64,000 bases of DNA from Macrostomum hystrix (GCA_950097015.1 CATNEN010000038.1:1-64000); one strand, 5' to 3'; counted from the stretch's first letter, positions 22,285 to 35,088 are shown. Notes: generated by a model from the letters alone, not told the origin. Made by a program: numbers and translations.

Positions 22285-23171
22285 CCACGGTCGTGACCAG
22301 TGCACTATTTGAATCCGTGCAAATTTTAATAATCGCAGCATAACAAAGAACACGAATTTGAACTCTGAGAAATGATGTTGCCCCCCAAAGAACTCCTTCT
22401 GGAAGCAATAGATCAGTCATCCACTGGGGCATTGTTCAGTGGGTCTGCGGCGGTTCCGAGGGCTGGTGGCCCGGACATTTCCCGACATCTCCCGCCCTAA
22501 AGAATCCCAGCAAGCAGATTTCCTGTGAGACTGCCGAAGCGGGGGGCACAAAGGTGCCGGCTGCTCAAAGAAAGATTTTGGGCAGGACTGGCGCTGCGCT
22601 GGAGTGGGGTGGTCGTACCAGTTTCCTCCTCTCGTCTCCCACCCCTGCCAGTCTGGGGAAGAGACGGGAGTCGCGGTATTTGGGGATCAGAAAACCCTGT
22701 GCTGTCGGAAGTTGAATTGAAGGGAGAAAAGTTGGGAGGGGGTTTGACTGGTTCTGGTGGGGTCCACGTGTTTTATTTCATTGAACCCGCAGCCATGAGG
22801 CTCAGGCTGGTACCAGACTAGGCTTACTTATTTCATTCTTTCTTTGAATAAATAAAACCTGTTCAGAGCCATATCGCGAGTTCGGACCCAGACCTCCAGA
22901 ACAGGGACCGGCAGTTGCTAAGGAATTATTTACTGGGCATTTCCGCTGCAGGTCTGACCGAAGGAATAGTCAGCTGAGAATGATGAACAATCTTTGGGAT
23001 TATTAATTATTGGGAAACACCTGGTTGAATCATCCTGTACACAAATGCAAATCGGGTTTAAAACTTCCAACCAGGTGTTAGCCGAAACCCCTGATGGCAA
23101 CTGAATCAAGGATTTCAATATTGGCCTGGAAGTGAGGTGCTTGCATGCGAATCGCGAACCGCTCCTATTGG
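22285..23171. other. spacer
   Basis: No supported gene. The plus-strand open frame at 22525-22821 is GC-rich but shows no domain, repeat relation or splice context. Confidence 0.35.
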
Positions 23172-23398
23172 GACAGATGTTCAGCCGACAGCACAGCATC
23201 TGAAAGCTGCGTACGGCTGTTCAGTCCATGGACTGGGTGGACGCCACACCCACCCCTTAATTAACCCCAACTGATGCTGGTACCTATTTAACAGCTGGGT
23301 CTTGACAAAAGACACAGATAGTTTCATTGAGCCTGGAATCGAACCCCCGACCTCCAAGTCGTGAGTCCGAGGCTCTACCTACGTGGCTACAACCTCTA
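23172..23398 (-). mobile_element. tRNA-derived SINE, family B, copy 2
   Basis: It matches the copy at 6838-7105 on the same strand: tRNA-like head at 23320-23398 (B-box GGTTCGATTCC; A-box decayed to TAGCCACGTAGG), body with GTCCATGGACTG, and the end ACAGCACAGC. About 40 bp present in copy 1 are absent here. Confidence 0.75.
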
Positions 23399-25275
23399 TT
23401 GTACAGCTCAAAATATCCTTTTTTTCCCTAAAAAATCCCCGAATTCACTGACTTAACAAGCTTATGATTTAAAAAAAACCTTATTGCTTCTTTTCTAAAA
23501 TACTTTTTAAGACATCGGCTAAAGCAAATGTATTCTTAGCTACCGCAGTTGCTAGTTTAGTTGCCATATAGCAACTATTTTAAAACTCCATCCAATAATG
23601 CTATGCTGACCGCGAACAACCAGCGACAAGAAAAACAACTTCTAAGCTCGCTTCCTGATCTAGAATTCAGACAGGCTCTGTTGAAGACCATCTGTGGCAA
23701 CAGACTCGCAGACATTCGGTACCCTAGCAACCAGAGGTGTGTGCAGGTGTGTCAGGTCTAGCATTTCCAGCTATATTGTGCACATAAATTTTAGCCATGG
23801 GGGAGAATTATGTTCGCATTGCGGTTTGTAGGGCCGGCTCAGTCATAAAACTGGTCAGTCATCCTGCGCAGACATACTTGAAGTCTGAACTGGAGAGCCT
23901 TCTTAAGAAACTAATTTGAAGAAATGACTGTCCTGGTTAAGTAGGATATTAAACTACAAGTGGACATTTATGATCAGCTGGGCGGACATGCCTGAGGGCA
24001 ATGGCGGTTGCAAATATTAAAAAAAAATAATAATTAAAGTGCGGTGATTGAACAAAAAAATATGTGGCCACTCTCCTATGGCTCCACCCGATATGTTTGG
24101 AAAAATGCGAAATTTGCACGCATTCATAGCACGAACAATGGCGCATGTTTTGGCGACAGTCAATCGACTCGGAATATGAGAGTTGTGCTTTTCATCAGGG
24201 TCTTCGACAAGAATCTGTCTACTGTCTGCTGTTCAGAGCAGCCCTTCGGCTAAAATGGCATGGTCTGTCTACTGTTCAGAGCAGCCCTTGGGCTAAAATG
24301 GCATGGTCTGTCTACTGTTCAGAGCAGCCCTTTGGCTAAAACAGGCAGGCAAACAGGTAGACAATTTATTCAGCTTTCAAGTACAACAGAAATTAAAAAA
24401 AACCAGTTGAATAAATTCAAAAGTGTAAATTTCGGACAGCCAGTCAGCCTAATGGGGATTCGGCTGTCCATGGACTGAACAGCTGTACAATAGCTGCGGC
24501 TGTAGGCCCAGTGTTACAGCAGTGAGTTAGATGAGGTTTTGCCGTCATTAGTAGGCTGCGATAATCTGAATTCCTAGTTAAATTTGTTAATCCTGAGCAC
24601 AACTTACCTCAGTAGCTAGGTAATTATGTATCTAGCCCATGATAAGAGAGACTGAGCCGTTTAAAATCGATGTTAGACTCGAGGCGCCAGCAACAACTGG
24701 CCTCCCTTTAATTGATTTTTTCTACCTCAGCAACTCAATAGTGAACAAATGGATCAACTCAGCGCTGAGCAGGTAGAGTTAGTTAGTTAGTCAATTACTG
24801 TCTACAGACCACGAGCTCAATATAACTCGCAAACATAGTGAAGTCCCATTGTCGTTGAGATTGTGAGGCGTGACAAGTTGGGGTTAGGCTTGGAGACCAA
24901 AAGCAGAGCCAAAGCCGGGAGGAAGTTGCAAGATGCTTTCCTTTTTTTGCCTGGCTGCACTCAACTTGGATGGGACTGAGTAGTTTGAGTCAGCTGCCAC
25001 AAAAACGGATCGCTTGAGACGGTGGGGTTGGCGGGTTTGAGCACTGAATGAGGGCTGCTTATTGTGCGTGTCCTGTGAGTCAATAGCAGTGGGCCTACTT
25101 ATGTATTATGGCTTGGGACTGGGCAGTATTTGACGCGGCAGGCTGGAAAGTCGAGAGGGTTTTAGGCACTCTTTAGGATACTTTTGAGTTGCTCAAAGCT
25201 TATCAGCTGTGAGTCTTCAGTGCGCTTTTCATGCTGCTTTTATAATTAGGCTGAAGCATAATAGAACCCCACCTG
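23399..25275. other. spacer with a 43-bp three-copy repeat
   Basis: No supported gene. At about 24218-24345 a unit of about 43 bp containing GTTCAGAGCAGCCCTT and GGCTAAAATGGCATGG repeats three times. From about 24356 to 24470 decayed pieces of the 274-bp MITE are seen (ATTTATTCAGCTTTC, GGACAGCCAGTCAGCC). The rest is unremarkable. Confidence 0.45.
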
Positions 25276-25277
25276 CT

Positions 25278-25675
25278 TTCTCACACTCAGTCTTTATCCC
25301 ACTCTCACCTTTCTCACATTCAGTCTTTATCCTACTCTCACCTTTTCACATTCAGTCCTTTTCCTACTCTCACCTTTCTCACATTCAGTCTTTATCCTAC
25401 TCTCACCTTTTCACATTCAGTCTTTATCCTACTCTCACCTTTTCACATTCAGTCTTTATCCTACTCTCACCTTTCTGACACTCAGTCTTTATCGTACTCT
25501 CACCTTTTCACATTTAGTCTTTATCCTAATCTCACTTTCTAACACTCAGTCTTTATCCTACTCTCACCTTTCTCACATTCAGTCTTTATCCTATTCTCAC
25601 CTTTCTCACATTCAGTCTTTATCCTATTCTCACCTTTCTCACATTCAGTCTTTATCCTATTCTCACCTTTCTCTC
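25278..25675. repeat. about 32-bp minisatellite
   Basis: About twelve copies of a unit with core CACATTCAGTCTTTATCCTA followed by CTCTCACCTTTCT; copies vary by small indels. Intergenic. Confidence 0.92.
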
Positions 25676-26169
25676 TTAACTGAAGCCAGCGGCAAACACA
25701 AGGGAAGACCCAGAGCTAAAGCATGAATGCCGGGCAAGTTTCTATCTGAGCCACCTGATGAGACACTGCTCAAGGCTGGCTTCCCTGCAAAGTGCAGCCA
25801 AACAATAATTTCTTTGATCTTCATCGGCGGAAGGCGAAACGGGAAGAAAATATGCAAGAAACCTTGAAAATCCCCTACTCTGATATGGTGGACTCAGACA
25901 CTGCTCATTCCTGTAGAATTATTCACCAATTTTCTGCAAATGTTCTGCATATTATAATGCTGATCATTGCTAGGAGTCTTCTAGGAGAGTTGTGTTAATT
26001 GCCTCGCGAAAATTGCTTCCCGCTAAAGCTATTGTAATTCTGGCTTGCCTGCAGCTCAGTAAGATGCGACTGGCAATTAGACAGTACAGTTCTTAAAACT
26101 AAAGCCGATTGCAGCTATGCTCAAGACTGAGACTGAGACAGCTGAGACCAAGGTCTCAGTGCGTATTTA

Positions 26170-27188
26170 TCACCCCTAATCCAATAGATTAGCTAATCCA
26201 GGAGATGGGATTATTCTAGTAGAGCTAATCCAGGAGATGGGATTATTCAAGTAGAGCTAATCCAGGAGATGGGATTATTCTAGTAGAGCTAATCCAGGAG
26301 ATGGGATTATTCCAGTAGAGCTAATCCAGGAGATGGGATTATTCCAGTAGAGCTAATCCAGGAGATGGGATTATTCTAGTAGAGCTAATCCAATAGATTG
26401 GATTATTCTAGTAGAGCTAATCCAGGAGATGGGATTATTCTAGTAGAGCTAATCCAGGAGATGGGATTATTCTAGTAGAGCTAATCCAGGAGATGGGATG
26501 ATTCTAGTAGAGCTAATCCAGGAGATGGGATTATTCTAGTAGAGCTAATCCAGGAGATGGGATTATTCCAGTAGAGCTAATCCAATATGGGATCATTCTA
26601 GTAGAGCTAATCCAGGAGATGGGATTATTCCAGTAGAGCTAATCCAATATGGGATCATTCTAGTAGAGCTAATCCAGGAGATGGGATTATTCCAGTAGAG
26701 CTAATCCAGGAGATGGGATTATTCCAGTAGAGCTAATCCAGGAGATGGGATTATTCTAGTAGAGCTAATCCAGGAGATGGGATTATTCCAGTAGAGCTAA
26801 TCCAATATGGGATCATTCTAGTAGAGCTAATCCAGGAGATGGGATTATTCCAGTAGAGCTAATCCAATATGGGATCATTCTAGTAGAGCTAATCCAGGAG
26901 ATGGGATTATTCCAGTAGAGCTAATCCAGGAGATGGGATTATTCCAGTAGAGCTAATCCAGGAGATGGGATTATTCTAGTAGAGCTAATCCAATAGATTG
27001 GATAATTCTAGTAGAGCTAATCCAGGAGATGGGATTATTCTAGTAGAGCTAATCCAATAGATTGGATCATTCTAGTAGAGCTAATCCAGGAGATGGGATT
27101 ATTCTAGTAGAGCTAATCCAATAGATTGGATAATTCTAGTAGAGCTAATCCAGGAGATGGGATTATTCTAGTAGAGCTAATCCAGGGA
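26170..27188. repeat. 32-bp minisatellite with short-unit variants
   Basis: About 32 copies of a unit with core GTAGAGCTAATCCAGGAGAT followed by GGGATTATTCTA. A shorter variant (CCAATATGGGATCATTC) and an ATAGATTGGAT variant occur at regular places, so blocks have been duplicated. Flanking sequence at 25676-26170 shows no gene. Confidence 0.95.
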
Positions 27189-27820
27189 TTATCTAAGAGA
27201 AACATCAATAGATGATGGCACTGTTTCAGTACTGATCTCATGCTGTCATTGGTGTAACTGACTCACCACCCAGCAAATAATGGCCAGAATCCTCGTCGGG
27301 AAATCAGCAACAGCAGCAACAACAGCAGCAGCAGCAGAAGCAGTGGTCAAGTGATTTAATCCAAGAATTCTTGTTGAATCGCTCAGCGGAAGGCAGTTGA
27401 ATGCCGGCAGATTCCCAATTGAAACTTGGCTGTTATTTAAGCAGTTCCGAACGATGAAGCTTTAGCACTATCTCCGATTGGGCAGTGTTCTGAACCCAGT
27501 GCAGGTTATGTCAATATACAGAAGGCCCAATAGCGGTCCCCCAGCTGATATAGAATGCATATAAATATAAGCTTCTGGGTGCAACGAATTTCAGGTGTAA
27601 CTTTATACCCCACTAAACCTTTCAACTAGCAATGCCATTGCGATGTAGTGCTGCCAGCCAACCACTCATGTCGATACATCAACCCCACCACCATATGTCA
27701 GCCAATAAGATTGCGGTGCTATTGCCATTGGCTCAGACTAATTTACAGTAGCACATACTAAGCAGGCTGGCCCTGCTCTTAATATAATACTACAGCTAAT
27801 TGCACCAGTAGGCTCTCTGC
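27189..27820. other. spacer with CAG/CAA microsatellite
   Basis: A CAG/CAA tract lies at about 27308-27343. No exon context was found around it. No supported gene. Confidence 0.4.
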
Positions 27821-27821
27821 T

Positions 27822-28615
27822 GTCTCATCTCTTTCTTGCCACATCTCTCCCTGTCTCATCTCTCATTTCTCACCTGTCTCATCTCTCACCTGTCTCATTT
27901 CTCGCCTGTCTCATCTCTCGCCTGTCTCATCTCTCACCTGTCTCATCTCTCATCTGTCTCATTTCTCACCTGTCTCATCTCTCGCCTGTCTCATCTCTCA
28001 CCTGTCTCATCTCTCATCTGTCTCATTTCTCACCTGTCTCATCTCTCACCAGTCTTATCTCTCATCTGTCTCATCTCTCACCTGTCTAATCTCTCACCAG
28101 TCTTATCTCTCATCTGTCTCATTTCTCACCTGTCACATCTCTCATGTGTCTCATCTATTTCTTGCCACATCTCTCCCTGTCTCATCTCTCATCTGTCTTA
28201 TGTCTCATTTCTCACCTGTCACATCTCTCACCTGTCTTGTCTCTCACCTGTCTCACCTCTCATCTGTCTCATCTCTCACCTGTCACATCTCTCATGTGTC
28301 TCATCTATTTCTTGCCACATCTCTCCCTGTCTCATCTCTCATCTGTCTCATTTCCCACCTGTCACATCTCTCACCTGTCTCACCTCTCACATCTCTCACC
28401 TGTCTCACCTCTCACATCTCTCACCTGTCTTGTCTCTCACCTGTCTCACCTGTCACATCTCTCATGTGCCTCATCTCTTACTTGTCACATATCTCACCTG
28501 TCACATCTCTTTTTTGCCTTATCTCTCACCAGTCAAATCTCTTACCTGCCTTATCTCCACCCTGTCACATTTTTCTCGTGCCTTATCTGTCACCCGTCTC
28601 ATCTCTCAACTGTCA
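27822..28615. repeat. 16-bp minisatellite
   Basis: About 50 copies of CTCATCTCTCACCTGT and variants; the right part contains longer composite units with TATTTCTTGCCACATCTC. Long open frames in three phases are artefacts. 28616-29000 is AT-rich spacer with nothing recognised. Confidence 0.94.
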
Positions 28616-29004
28616 ACCCGGCCTGTTTTTAAAAAACTGATTTACAACAAAGGAAGCAGTAATCGACAGCACTTACTGAGAAAATTTTCTGCAAAAATTC
28701 CATGTGCTGTAGCCATAACTCGGAGATTAAAATGAAACCGGAGCTTATTTTGTAATTAATTTTACAGCAAAAATTGTAGTAAAAAGCTAAAATGCCACAC
28801 ATGCCTACTTACAGAAGTAGCGTAACAGAATTTTTTCATTACAAGAGTAATTGGTGAAAACTAGCATACACTTAATACACAACAGAGGGGATGAACAATG
28901 AAAAAACTATTTAAGCTAACATGAATGCTTAGTCTTGATTGCAAAAAACTGGTTACACAATCAACTTTGATGAGCACATATGGGGAATAGAATATAAATA
29001 TGAG

Positions 29005-29563
29005 TTCAGAACTACACCGGTGAATTCAGAACTACACAGGTGAATTCAGAACTGCACAGGTGAATTCAGAACCACACAGGTGAATCCAGAACTGCACCGG
29101 TGAATTCAGAACTGCACAGGTGAATTCAGAACTGCACAGGTGAATTCAGAACTGCACCGGTGAATTCAGAACTGCACAGGTGAATCCAGAACTGCACAGG
29201 TGAATTCAGAACTGCACCGGTGAATTCAGAACTGCACAGGTGAATCCAGAACTGCACAGGTGAATTCAGAACTGCACAGGTGAATCCAGAACTGCACAGG
29301 TGAATTCAGAACTGCACAGGTGAATTCAGAACTGCACAGGTGAATTCAGAACTGCACAGGTGAATTCAGAACTGCACAGGTGAATTCAGAACTGCACAGG
29401 TGAATTCAGAACTGCACAGGTGAATCCAGAACTGCACAGGTGAATTCAGAACTGCACAGGTGAATCCAGAACTGCACAGGTGAATTCAGAACTGCACAGG
29501 TGAATTCAGAACTGCACAGGTGAATTCAGAACTACACAAGTGAATTCAGAACTGCACAGGTGA
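29005..29563. repeat. 20-bp minisatellite
   Basis: About 28 copies of GTGAATTCAGAACTGCACAG, with AATCC and CACCGG variants. It ends about 90 bp downstream of the stop codon of the ZMYM/QRICH1-like gene, so it may lie in that gene's 3' region. Confidence 0.95.
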
Positions 29564-29652
29564 AACAAAAAATAGAATATCAGCAACAAGAATAGCACAA
29601 AAAGTGAAAAGCAGTATCAGCTCAAACGAGCAAGTTTGTCAGGCAGCAGAGC

Positions 29653-32600
29653 TCACATTGCAGAAGGATCCATGCTCCACTGCATCTGGGCGTGCATCAT
29701 CGCCTCCTGGATCTCCTTGACGCATTTGATCCTGTTCAGCCATCGGTGGAGCTCTGACTCGGACAGGCAGGCCTCCCGGCTGTACCAAACTGGGTCGGCG
29801 GCGTCGCAGGCTCGCTGCCGATCCGGCAGCAGGTAGAATGGCTCGCTGGGACCAGCCACTGAGGCTGGGAACTGGGGCCGCTTGGCCAGGTAAACCTGTA
29901 GCAGGAGGCGAAGCATTTCATTGAATAATTAGGCTGCCCTGCTTCCTTTGGCTCACTAGCACTAGCAAATCAGACATGGAAAGTCAATGCCGACCAATCA
30001 CAGAAATCCTTCACATCCAAACTTAGTGCTAGCCAATCAGAGAAGCTCATAGACAATCAAACTCAATGCTGACCAATCAGAGAAGCTCATAGACAATCAA
30101 ACTCAATGCTGACCAATCAGAGAAGCTCATAGACAATCAAACTCAATGCTGACCAATCAGAGAAGCTCATAGACAATCAAACTCAATGCTGACCAATCAG
30201 AGGAGCTCATAGATAATCAAACTCAATGCTGACCAATCAGAGAAGCGATTGACATATCACCACATGCTGGCCATACAGAAGCTCTAAGGATAGGTTGCTG
30301 CAATTTAGCCATCTAGCTGCATGATACATCAATAAGCCAAGACACACCTGAAAAAGCCTAACTGGACACTTCAATGGATCAGCCGCCTCCGTCAGTTCGT
30401 AGGTCATGCCGGCAGCATAGCCGCTCTGTGGACTAAAACGCAAAGCGTAGGAATTAGACGAGCCGGCTACCGGAACCAGGCCAAACTGGCCCATTGTGAG
30501 GGCTGCGTGCTCCTGCGCCGTGTGCAGGCCCACATACAGGGTGAGAAAATAGAAGAGGGTGAAGAGCAACGAGTCAGCACTGTGAAATCCCAACTGGCGG
30601 CACTCCCACAGGTGCAGCTCTTCAATGCGACAGACCAGGGTACCATCCTCCGTGACGCGAGCGGTGTACCTGGCAATGGACAGAATTTTATTTGCACTCA
30701 TTGACTTTTTATTACAATCCTGTATCGAAATCCCAACCATGTTAACCAACTAAATCTCTGTCCTTTCTCACCGGTCCAGCACGGTGTCCAGCGCGTGGCA
30801 GAAGTCGTAAAACACCGGCCCGCCGCAGAAAAAATTCTCGTCGCGACCGCGGTCGATAGCCAGGTGGCCCTGCAGGCCCAGGCAGAGGTAGTACACAGAA
30901 TCAGCCGCATATTCCTCTCCGCTGGGCTTTCGCACCTCGCGAACAAATCTGGCGAGAGCATCGGCCAGCTCAAGGGTGTCCAACTCGCCGGGGTCAAGCG
31001 GCGCAGAGCCGACATTGTCGCCGCTGGCAGCCGCGGCGGCGGCGGTTGCTCGAGTCCAGTTCTTCCAGGCGGTCAGGCCGTAGGAGAACTTCAAGCTCAT
31101 GGACACAGAGGAGCGGGGACGCTTGCTGGCGGCCAGCACCTGCCGGAGTATGAAAGGAGATGGGATTTAAATATATATCAGACAATAGGGAGCTGCGAAA
31201 TAAAATTAAGAGGATTTCAAATGTGATAAGGATTTAGGAATGGGATAAATTTTAAGCATAAGATGAGGATTAGAGATAGAAAGAGGAATTGAGATTGGAT
31301 GAGGATCAGAGAATCTAGGATGAGGATTTGAGATGGGATGTGGATTCGGGATGGGATAAGGATTCGGGATGGGATGAGGATTCAGGATTAGATAAGTATT
31401 CGGGATGGGATGAGGATTCGGGATTAGATAAGTATTCGGGATGGGATGAGGATTCAGGATTAGATAAGTATTCGGGATGGGATGAGGATTCAGGATTAGA
31501 TAAGTATTCGGGATGGGATGAGGATTCGGGATTAGATGAGGATTTGGGGTGGGATGTGGATAGCTGGCCCTACGAGGATAATTGACGACATGAGAGATGC
31601 AATGAGGAATCGGAATTGGACATTGGACATTGGAGGAAGATTCCAGATACAACAAGAGCGGCTAAGGTACGCACCAGCTGGGTGGCCTCTTCAGCAGCGC
31701 GACGCTTTCTAGCCAGCTGCTGCTGAACCCCGGCATCGGCGACTGCGGCATCAGCAGCCGCGGCAGCGACTGCGGCAGCATCGGCGGTAGTCGCCGAAGT
31801 TGTCCTAGTCGGCCCGAAAGCGGCCGCCATGTCGGCGGCAACAGCGGCAGCCTGAGCCGGTGTCTCCAGGAGTACCACGAACGGCACCGGTACTGGCACA
31901 GGTATGAACACCGGTATGCCGGGTCTGGCAGGTGGAGCGCGCAGCCGGACTGGCACAGGGGCGTACACTGGCACCGGGCAGGGCAGGAGGCCCTGGCGAC
32001 CGTCACCGAACAGGGCGCCGGGCGGCTCAGCTGTGGTCTAATTGGCCAGGGCGGCAGGAAACATACAGAATAGTAGTACTTTTAAACAATAGTAGTATAA
32101 CATAAACATCAGTAGAGAATTGAGATGAAGGGAAGCAGCTAACAGACTGGCTGGGAGATGAAGGGAAGCAGCTAACAGACTGGCTGGGAGATGAAGGGAA
32201 GCAGCTAACAGACTGGCTGGGAGATGAAGGGAAGCAGCTAACAGACTGGCTGGGAGATGAAGGGAAGCAGCTAACAGACTGGCTGGGAGATGAAGGGAAG
32301 CAGCTAACAGACTGGCTGGGAGATGAAGGGAAGCAGCTAACAGACTGGCTGGGAGATGAAGTGAAGCAGCTAACAGACTGGCAGGGAGATATCAGTGTAG
32401 GACTGGCTTACCTGGGAATCGGTGTCAGACACAATTGGTTCAACCTGCAGGCTTCTAGTGACGCACATAGGCCTGCACAAAGCCGATTTGTTCTGTGAGG
32501 ACAGCGGTGGAGCTGCCTGCACCAGGACCTGATGGTCGATGCCAAGCTGGCGGACAAGGTCCATTGGCACAGCTGTGAAGGCATCCTTGCCTAAGCGAAC

Positions 32601-32696
32601 ACGTTCTAAGGGTCGAACCATTGTGCCAAAGCCATCAGTTCGAGTCAATTGAACTTGCTGCTGCGGCTCAGAATCTACTGATGCTACAGTTGACAT
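29653..32696 (-). CDS. ZMYM2/3/4-QRICH1 family protein with Crypton-derived DUF3504 domain
   Basis: Exons are complement(32412..32705), with ATG at 32696; complement(31675..32025); complement(30772..31139); complement(30348..30669); complement(29653..29895). They give about 522 residues. The N-terminal part is Gln/Thr-containing; exon 2 carries the Pro-Val run (PGIPVFIPVPVPVPF) that precedes this domain in ZMYM proteins. The rest is a full DUF3504 domain: SLKFSYGLTAWKNW, FVREVRKPSGEEYAADSVYY, ELHLWECRQLG and DPLKCPVRLF, then a final WYS-containing segment. The domain descends from a Crypton tyrosine recombinase; vertebrate relatives are nuclear chromatin or transcription proteins. No MYM zinc fingers are visible, as in QRICH1, although upstream exons cannot be excluded. 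Exon 1 ends in phase 0, so the exon 2 acceptor is placed at 32026-32028; the stronger CAG 5 nt upstream would shift the frame. Three of four introns hold arrays. A TTTCAG acceptor lies 9 nt upstream of the ATG. Confidence 0.85.
30045..30245. repeat. 40-bp minisatellite in ZMYM/QRICH1-like intron 4
   Basis: About five copies of a 40-bp unit containing AATGCTGACCAATCAGAGA and AGCTCATAGACAATCAAAC. Each carries ACCAATCAG, a consensus CCAAT-box (NF-Y) match. The array lies in the 452-nt last intron. Confidence 0.92.
31318..31560. repeat. 36-bp minisatellite in ZMYM/QRICH1-like intron 2
   Basis: About six copies of a unit with GGATGGGATGAGGATTC and GATTAGATAAGTATTC. It fills about half of the 535-nt intron. 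The open frame of WDEDSG repeats is an artefact. Confidence 0.93.
32122..32392. repeat. 33-bp minisatellite in ZMYM/QRICH1-like intron 1
   Basis: About eight nearly identical copies of a 33-bp unit with core GGGAAGCAGCTAACAGACTG. Low divergence suggests recent expansion. It lies in the 386-nt first intron and ends about 20 nt from the donor. Confidence 0.94.
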
Positions 32697-32705
32697 GGTT
32701 GAAAC

Positions 32706-33187
32706 CTGAAATAGTTTAATCCCACAAAACTAACAAAGAACTTGCAAAAACAAAACAGTTCAAATATTTGAGATTTTAGTACTGTGTCACAAGCAACTTT
32801 CACTGTGCTTTGGAAGTTGTAAACTAGCTAGTATATTATTTAATATCCATATTGTTGAAAAGCATGGCAGGCCTATCTGTTTTCCATGGATCAGAGGGTC
32901 AAATAACCAAATCAAAACTGTAACAGTTTTCCAAACTTATTGATTAATTGTAACTTTATTTACTTTTGGCCACACTGGCACGCTGCTTATTCAAAAACAT
33001 TTACAATTGCTTTTATATTTTGTAGGGCCATCTTTATCTCATCACTTTGACAGAATTGTAATTATTCTTAGAATCAGGTTGTTAATAATTTCAGAGTATT
33101 AAGGCCAATTATTTAGTAAGGTCTCTTAGTATATCTTATTCAAATTTATGGTAGCAGTCAAACTGATTGCACAAGCGGTCGGGTCCA
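32706..33187. other. AT-rich upstream region of the ZMYM/QRICH1-like gene
   Basis: No exon recognised. If the gene has upstream exons (for example encoding MYM fingers), they are not in this stretch. It ends at the left arm of the inverted-repeat element. Confidence 0.4.
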
Positions 33188-34704
33188 TTTAATTACCAAG
33201 ACGGACTGAGATGGGCCGAGACAGGCCAAGATGGTGCCAAAACTGGCAGAGACGGTCCAAGACAGACAGACCAAGACAGACATGGGCTAACCCCTGTGTT
33301 TAAACACTGAGACAGATTAGCACAAAAGTGTTTATTTAAAGAGATAGGCTACCATACGTGTTCAATTACCAAGATAGGCTACTATACACATGCATGTATA
33401 AGTACATGCTTGAGTACTGAGACAGATCAGCTCTGTGCAATTCCGGCTAGTATTACATGTAAAAATTATTATTGCATGTATCTAACGTATCTACTGTATT
33501 GAAGTCAATACAATTATCCTCAGAAAATAATGCAACGTGCTGCTAACTGTTTATTTGCAGCTATATTATATACAACTTGTAATGTTTCGTATGTTTCAGA
33601 ATACTCGTATTCTGAATGTTTCGTATGCTAAGTAAAACAAAGTACACTATACTATTGCCCATTGTTGTGTTGCATCATCTGTGCAACATGTATTTACCCT
33701 TTGCATGGTGTTTCTTTTCTGGCTTTCACCGTGGCCCTTCTTTTGAAGGAATAATTAATTGTCCACAATTAGGCCACAACAGCCATAAACTATCCAGTGA
33801 CAAGTGGCAAGAAGACAGACTTATCTACAGTACTCACTGAGCCCTGAGTAGCAGCGACAAGACATAAGGAAGAAATAAAGGAAAAAAGGCAATATATTTG
33901 GCATTAGAGTAAATTGTGTCTCTCATAGGAGGTATCATGTTGCTAAGTCTGTCTCTGTTTGTAGCTGCTTTGTTCGTTCCTTCCTCATTTCAGGCTAGCC
34001 ATTTCAGCCCAAAGAGGCTATTGTTGTGATCCGCCTCTCGGCTAAAAACCTTGAGAACAGCTCAGCAAGGGGGACCAGACAGCCAGCAGATCCCGCAGTC
34101 CATAACTGCCTATGCTGCCCCCATCCAGGAGCCAGCCTGCCTCTGAATACTCCTGGGCCTTCCATTCCCGATCATGCCAGCCCTGTAGTAGCTAGATTAG
34201 GTGGTGTTTGGCCAAGGACCTGTAGCAGCAAGGTGGTTGCTATGCAGGCACAGCAGGGGAGATGCAAAGCTAGAGGAGCCAAACTGCAGGAAAAAGACCC
34301 TCCCCCCAAATGGATACAACTAGGGATGGACAAGAGAATCAGAGACACTAATGCAAGGATGCAGATGGACAAAGGGAGACGTGGGACAAAGCAGGATCAT
34401 CAGACATGACCATGGACAAACGGGTAGACCAAGGATGAAAACAGGCAGCAGAGGGAGGACAGAACCACTTTGCTTTATTACACTTTATTCCACTTTGGTC
34501 CACAGGTGTTGGTCTGTTTCAATATACAGTATTTAAGCATGAATGTACATGTATGCACTGGTCTGTCTCAGTACTCAAACACATTATACTTATACACACG
34601 CATGTGTCATGCTTTATAGTAGCCTGTCTCGGCAACTGAACATGTATGGTAGCCCATCTTGGTAATTGAACAAGTGTGGTAGCCTATCTTGGTAATTGAA
34701 CAAG

Positions 34705-35088
34705 TGTAGTAGGGATGCTTTTATTATTTCTTTAAAGTCAAATTCGTGCCTATGCTTTTTGTTTGAATGCGCTAAATATTTTTTATATGTAAAATATTTT
34801 AAATATTTTGTCAAATTCGTTTACTTTAACAAACATTTTCTTTTGTGTATATAAACGAGTGTAATTCAGTTGAGACGAATCAACGTGCCAGTGTGGCGAA
34901 AAGCAAATAAGCTATTACTGAAGAAGAAAAGTGTTGAGTTGGTTATTTGAGGCTGTGACCCTCTGATCCACAGAAAACGCCCAGCAAAGACTGGAGAATA
35001 GTAAGCCAGTGCCTTAAAAGGTTAAACCACTCGTGCCGAGTGATACGCTACCATTAGAGAGAAAAGTGGAGAGACAAGCCCTGTTACA
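34705..35088 (+). repeat. 5' LTR
   Basis: 384 bp with TG...CA ends. It contains a TATA-like TATATAAA about 140 bp from its start. It matches the 3' LTR with no difference that I could see. Confidence 0.95.

Noticed and set aside
22525-22821. 98-codon GC-rich plus-strand frame
   Set aside because: No domain, splice context or related copy; not distinguishable from chance.
27836-28735. 299-codon open frame of SHLSPVS repeats
   Set aside because: 16-bp minisatellite; equally long frames exist in other phases.
29005-29563. CRISPR-like array
   Set aside because: Copies are directly adjacent without unique spacers, and the context is a eukaryotic genome; it is a minisatellite.
34026-34409. 127-codon plus-strand frame inside the inverted-repeat element
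   Set aside because: No transposase or other domain, and composition is unlike the host exons here.
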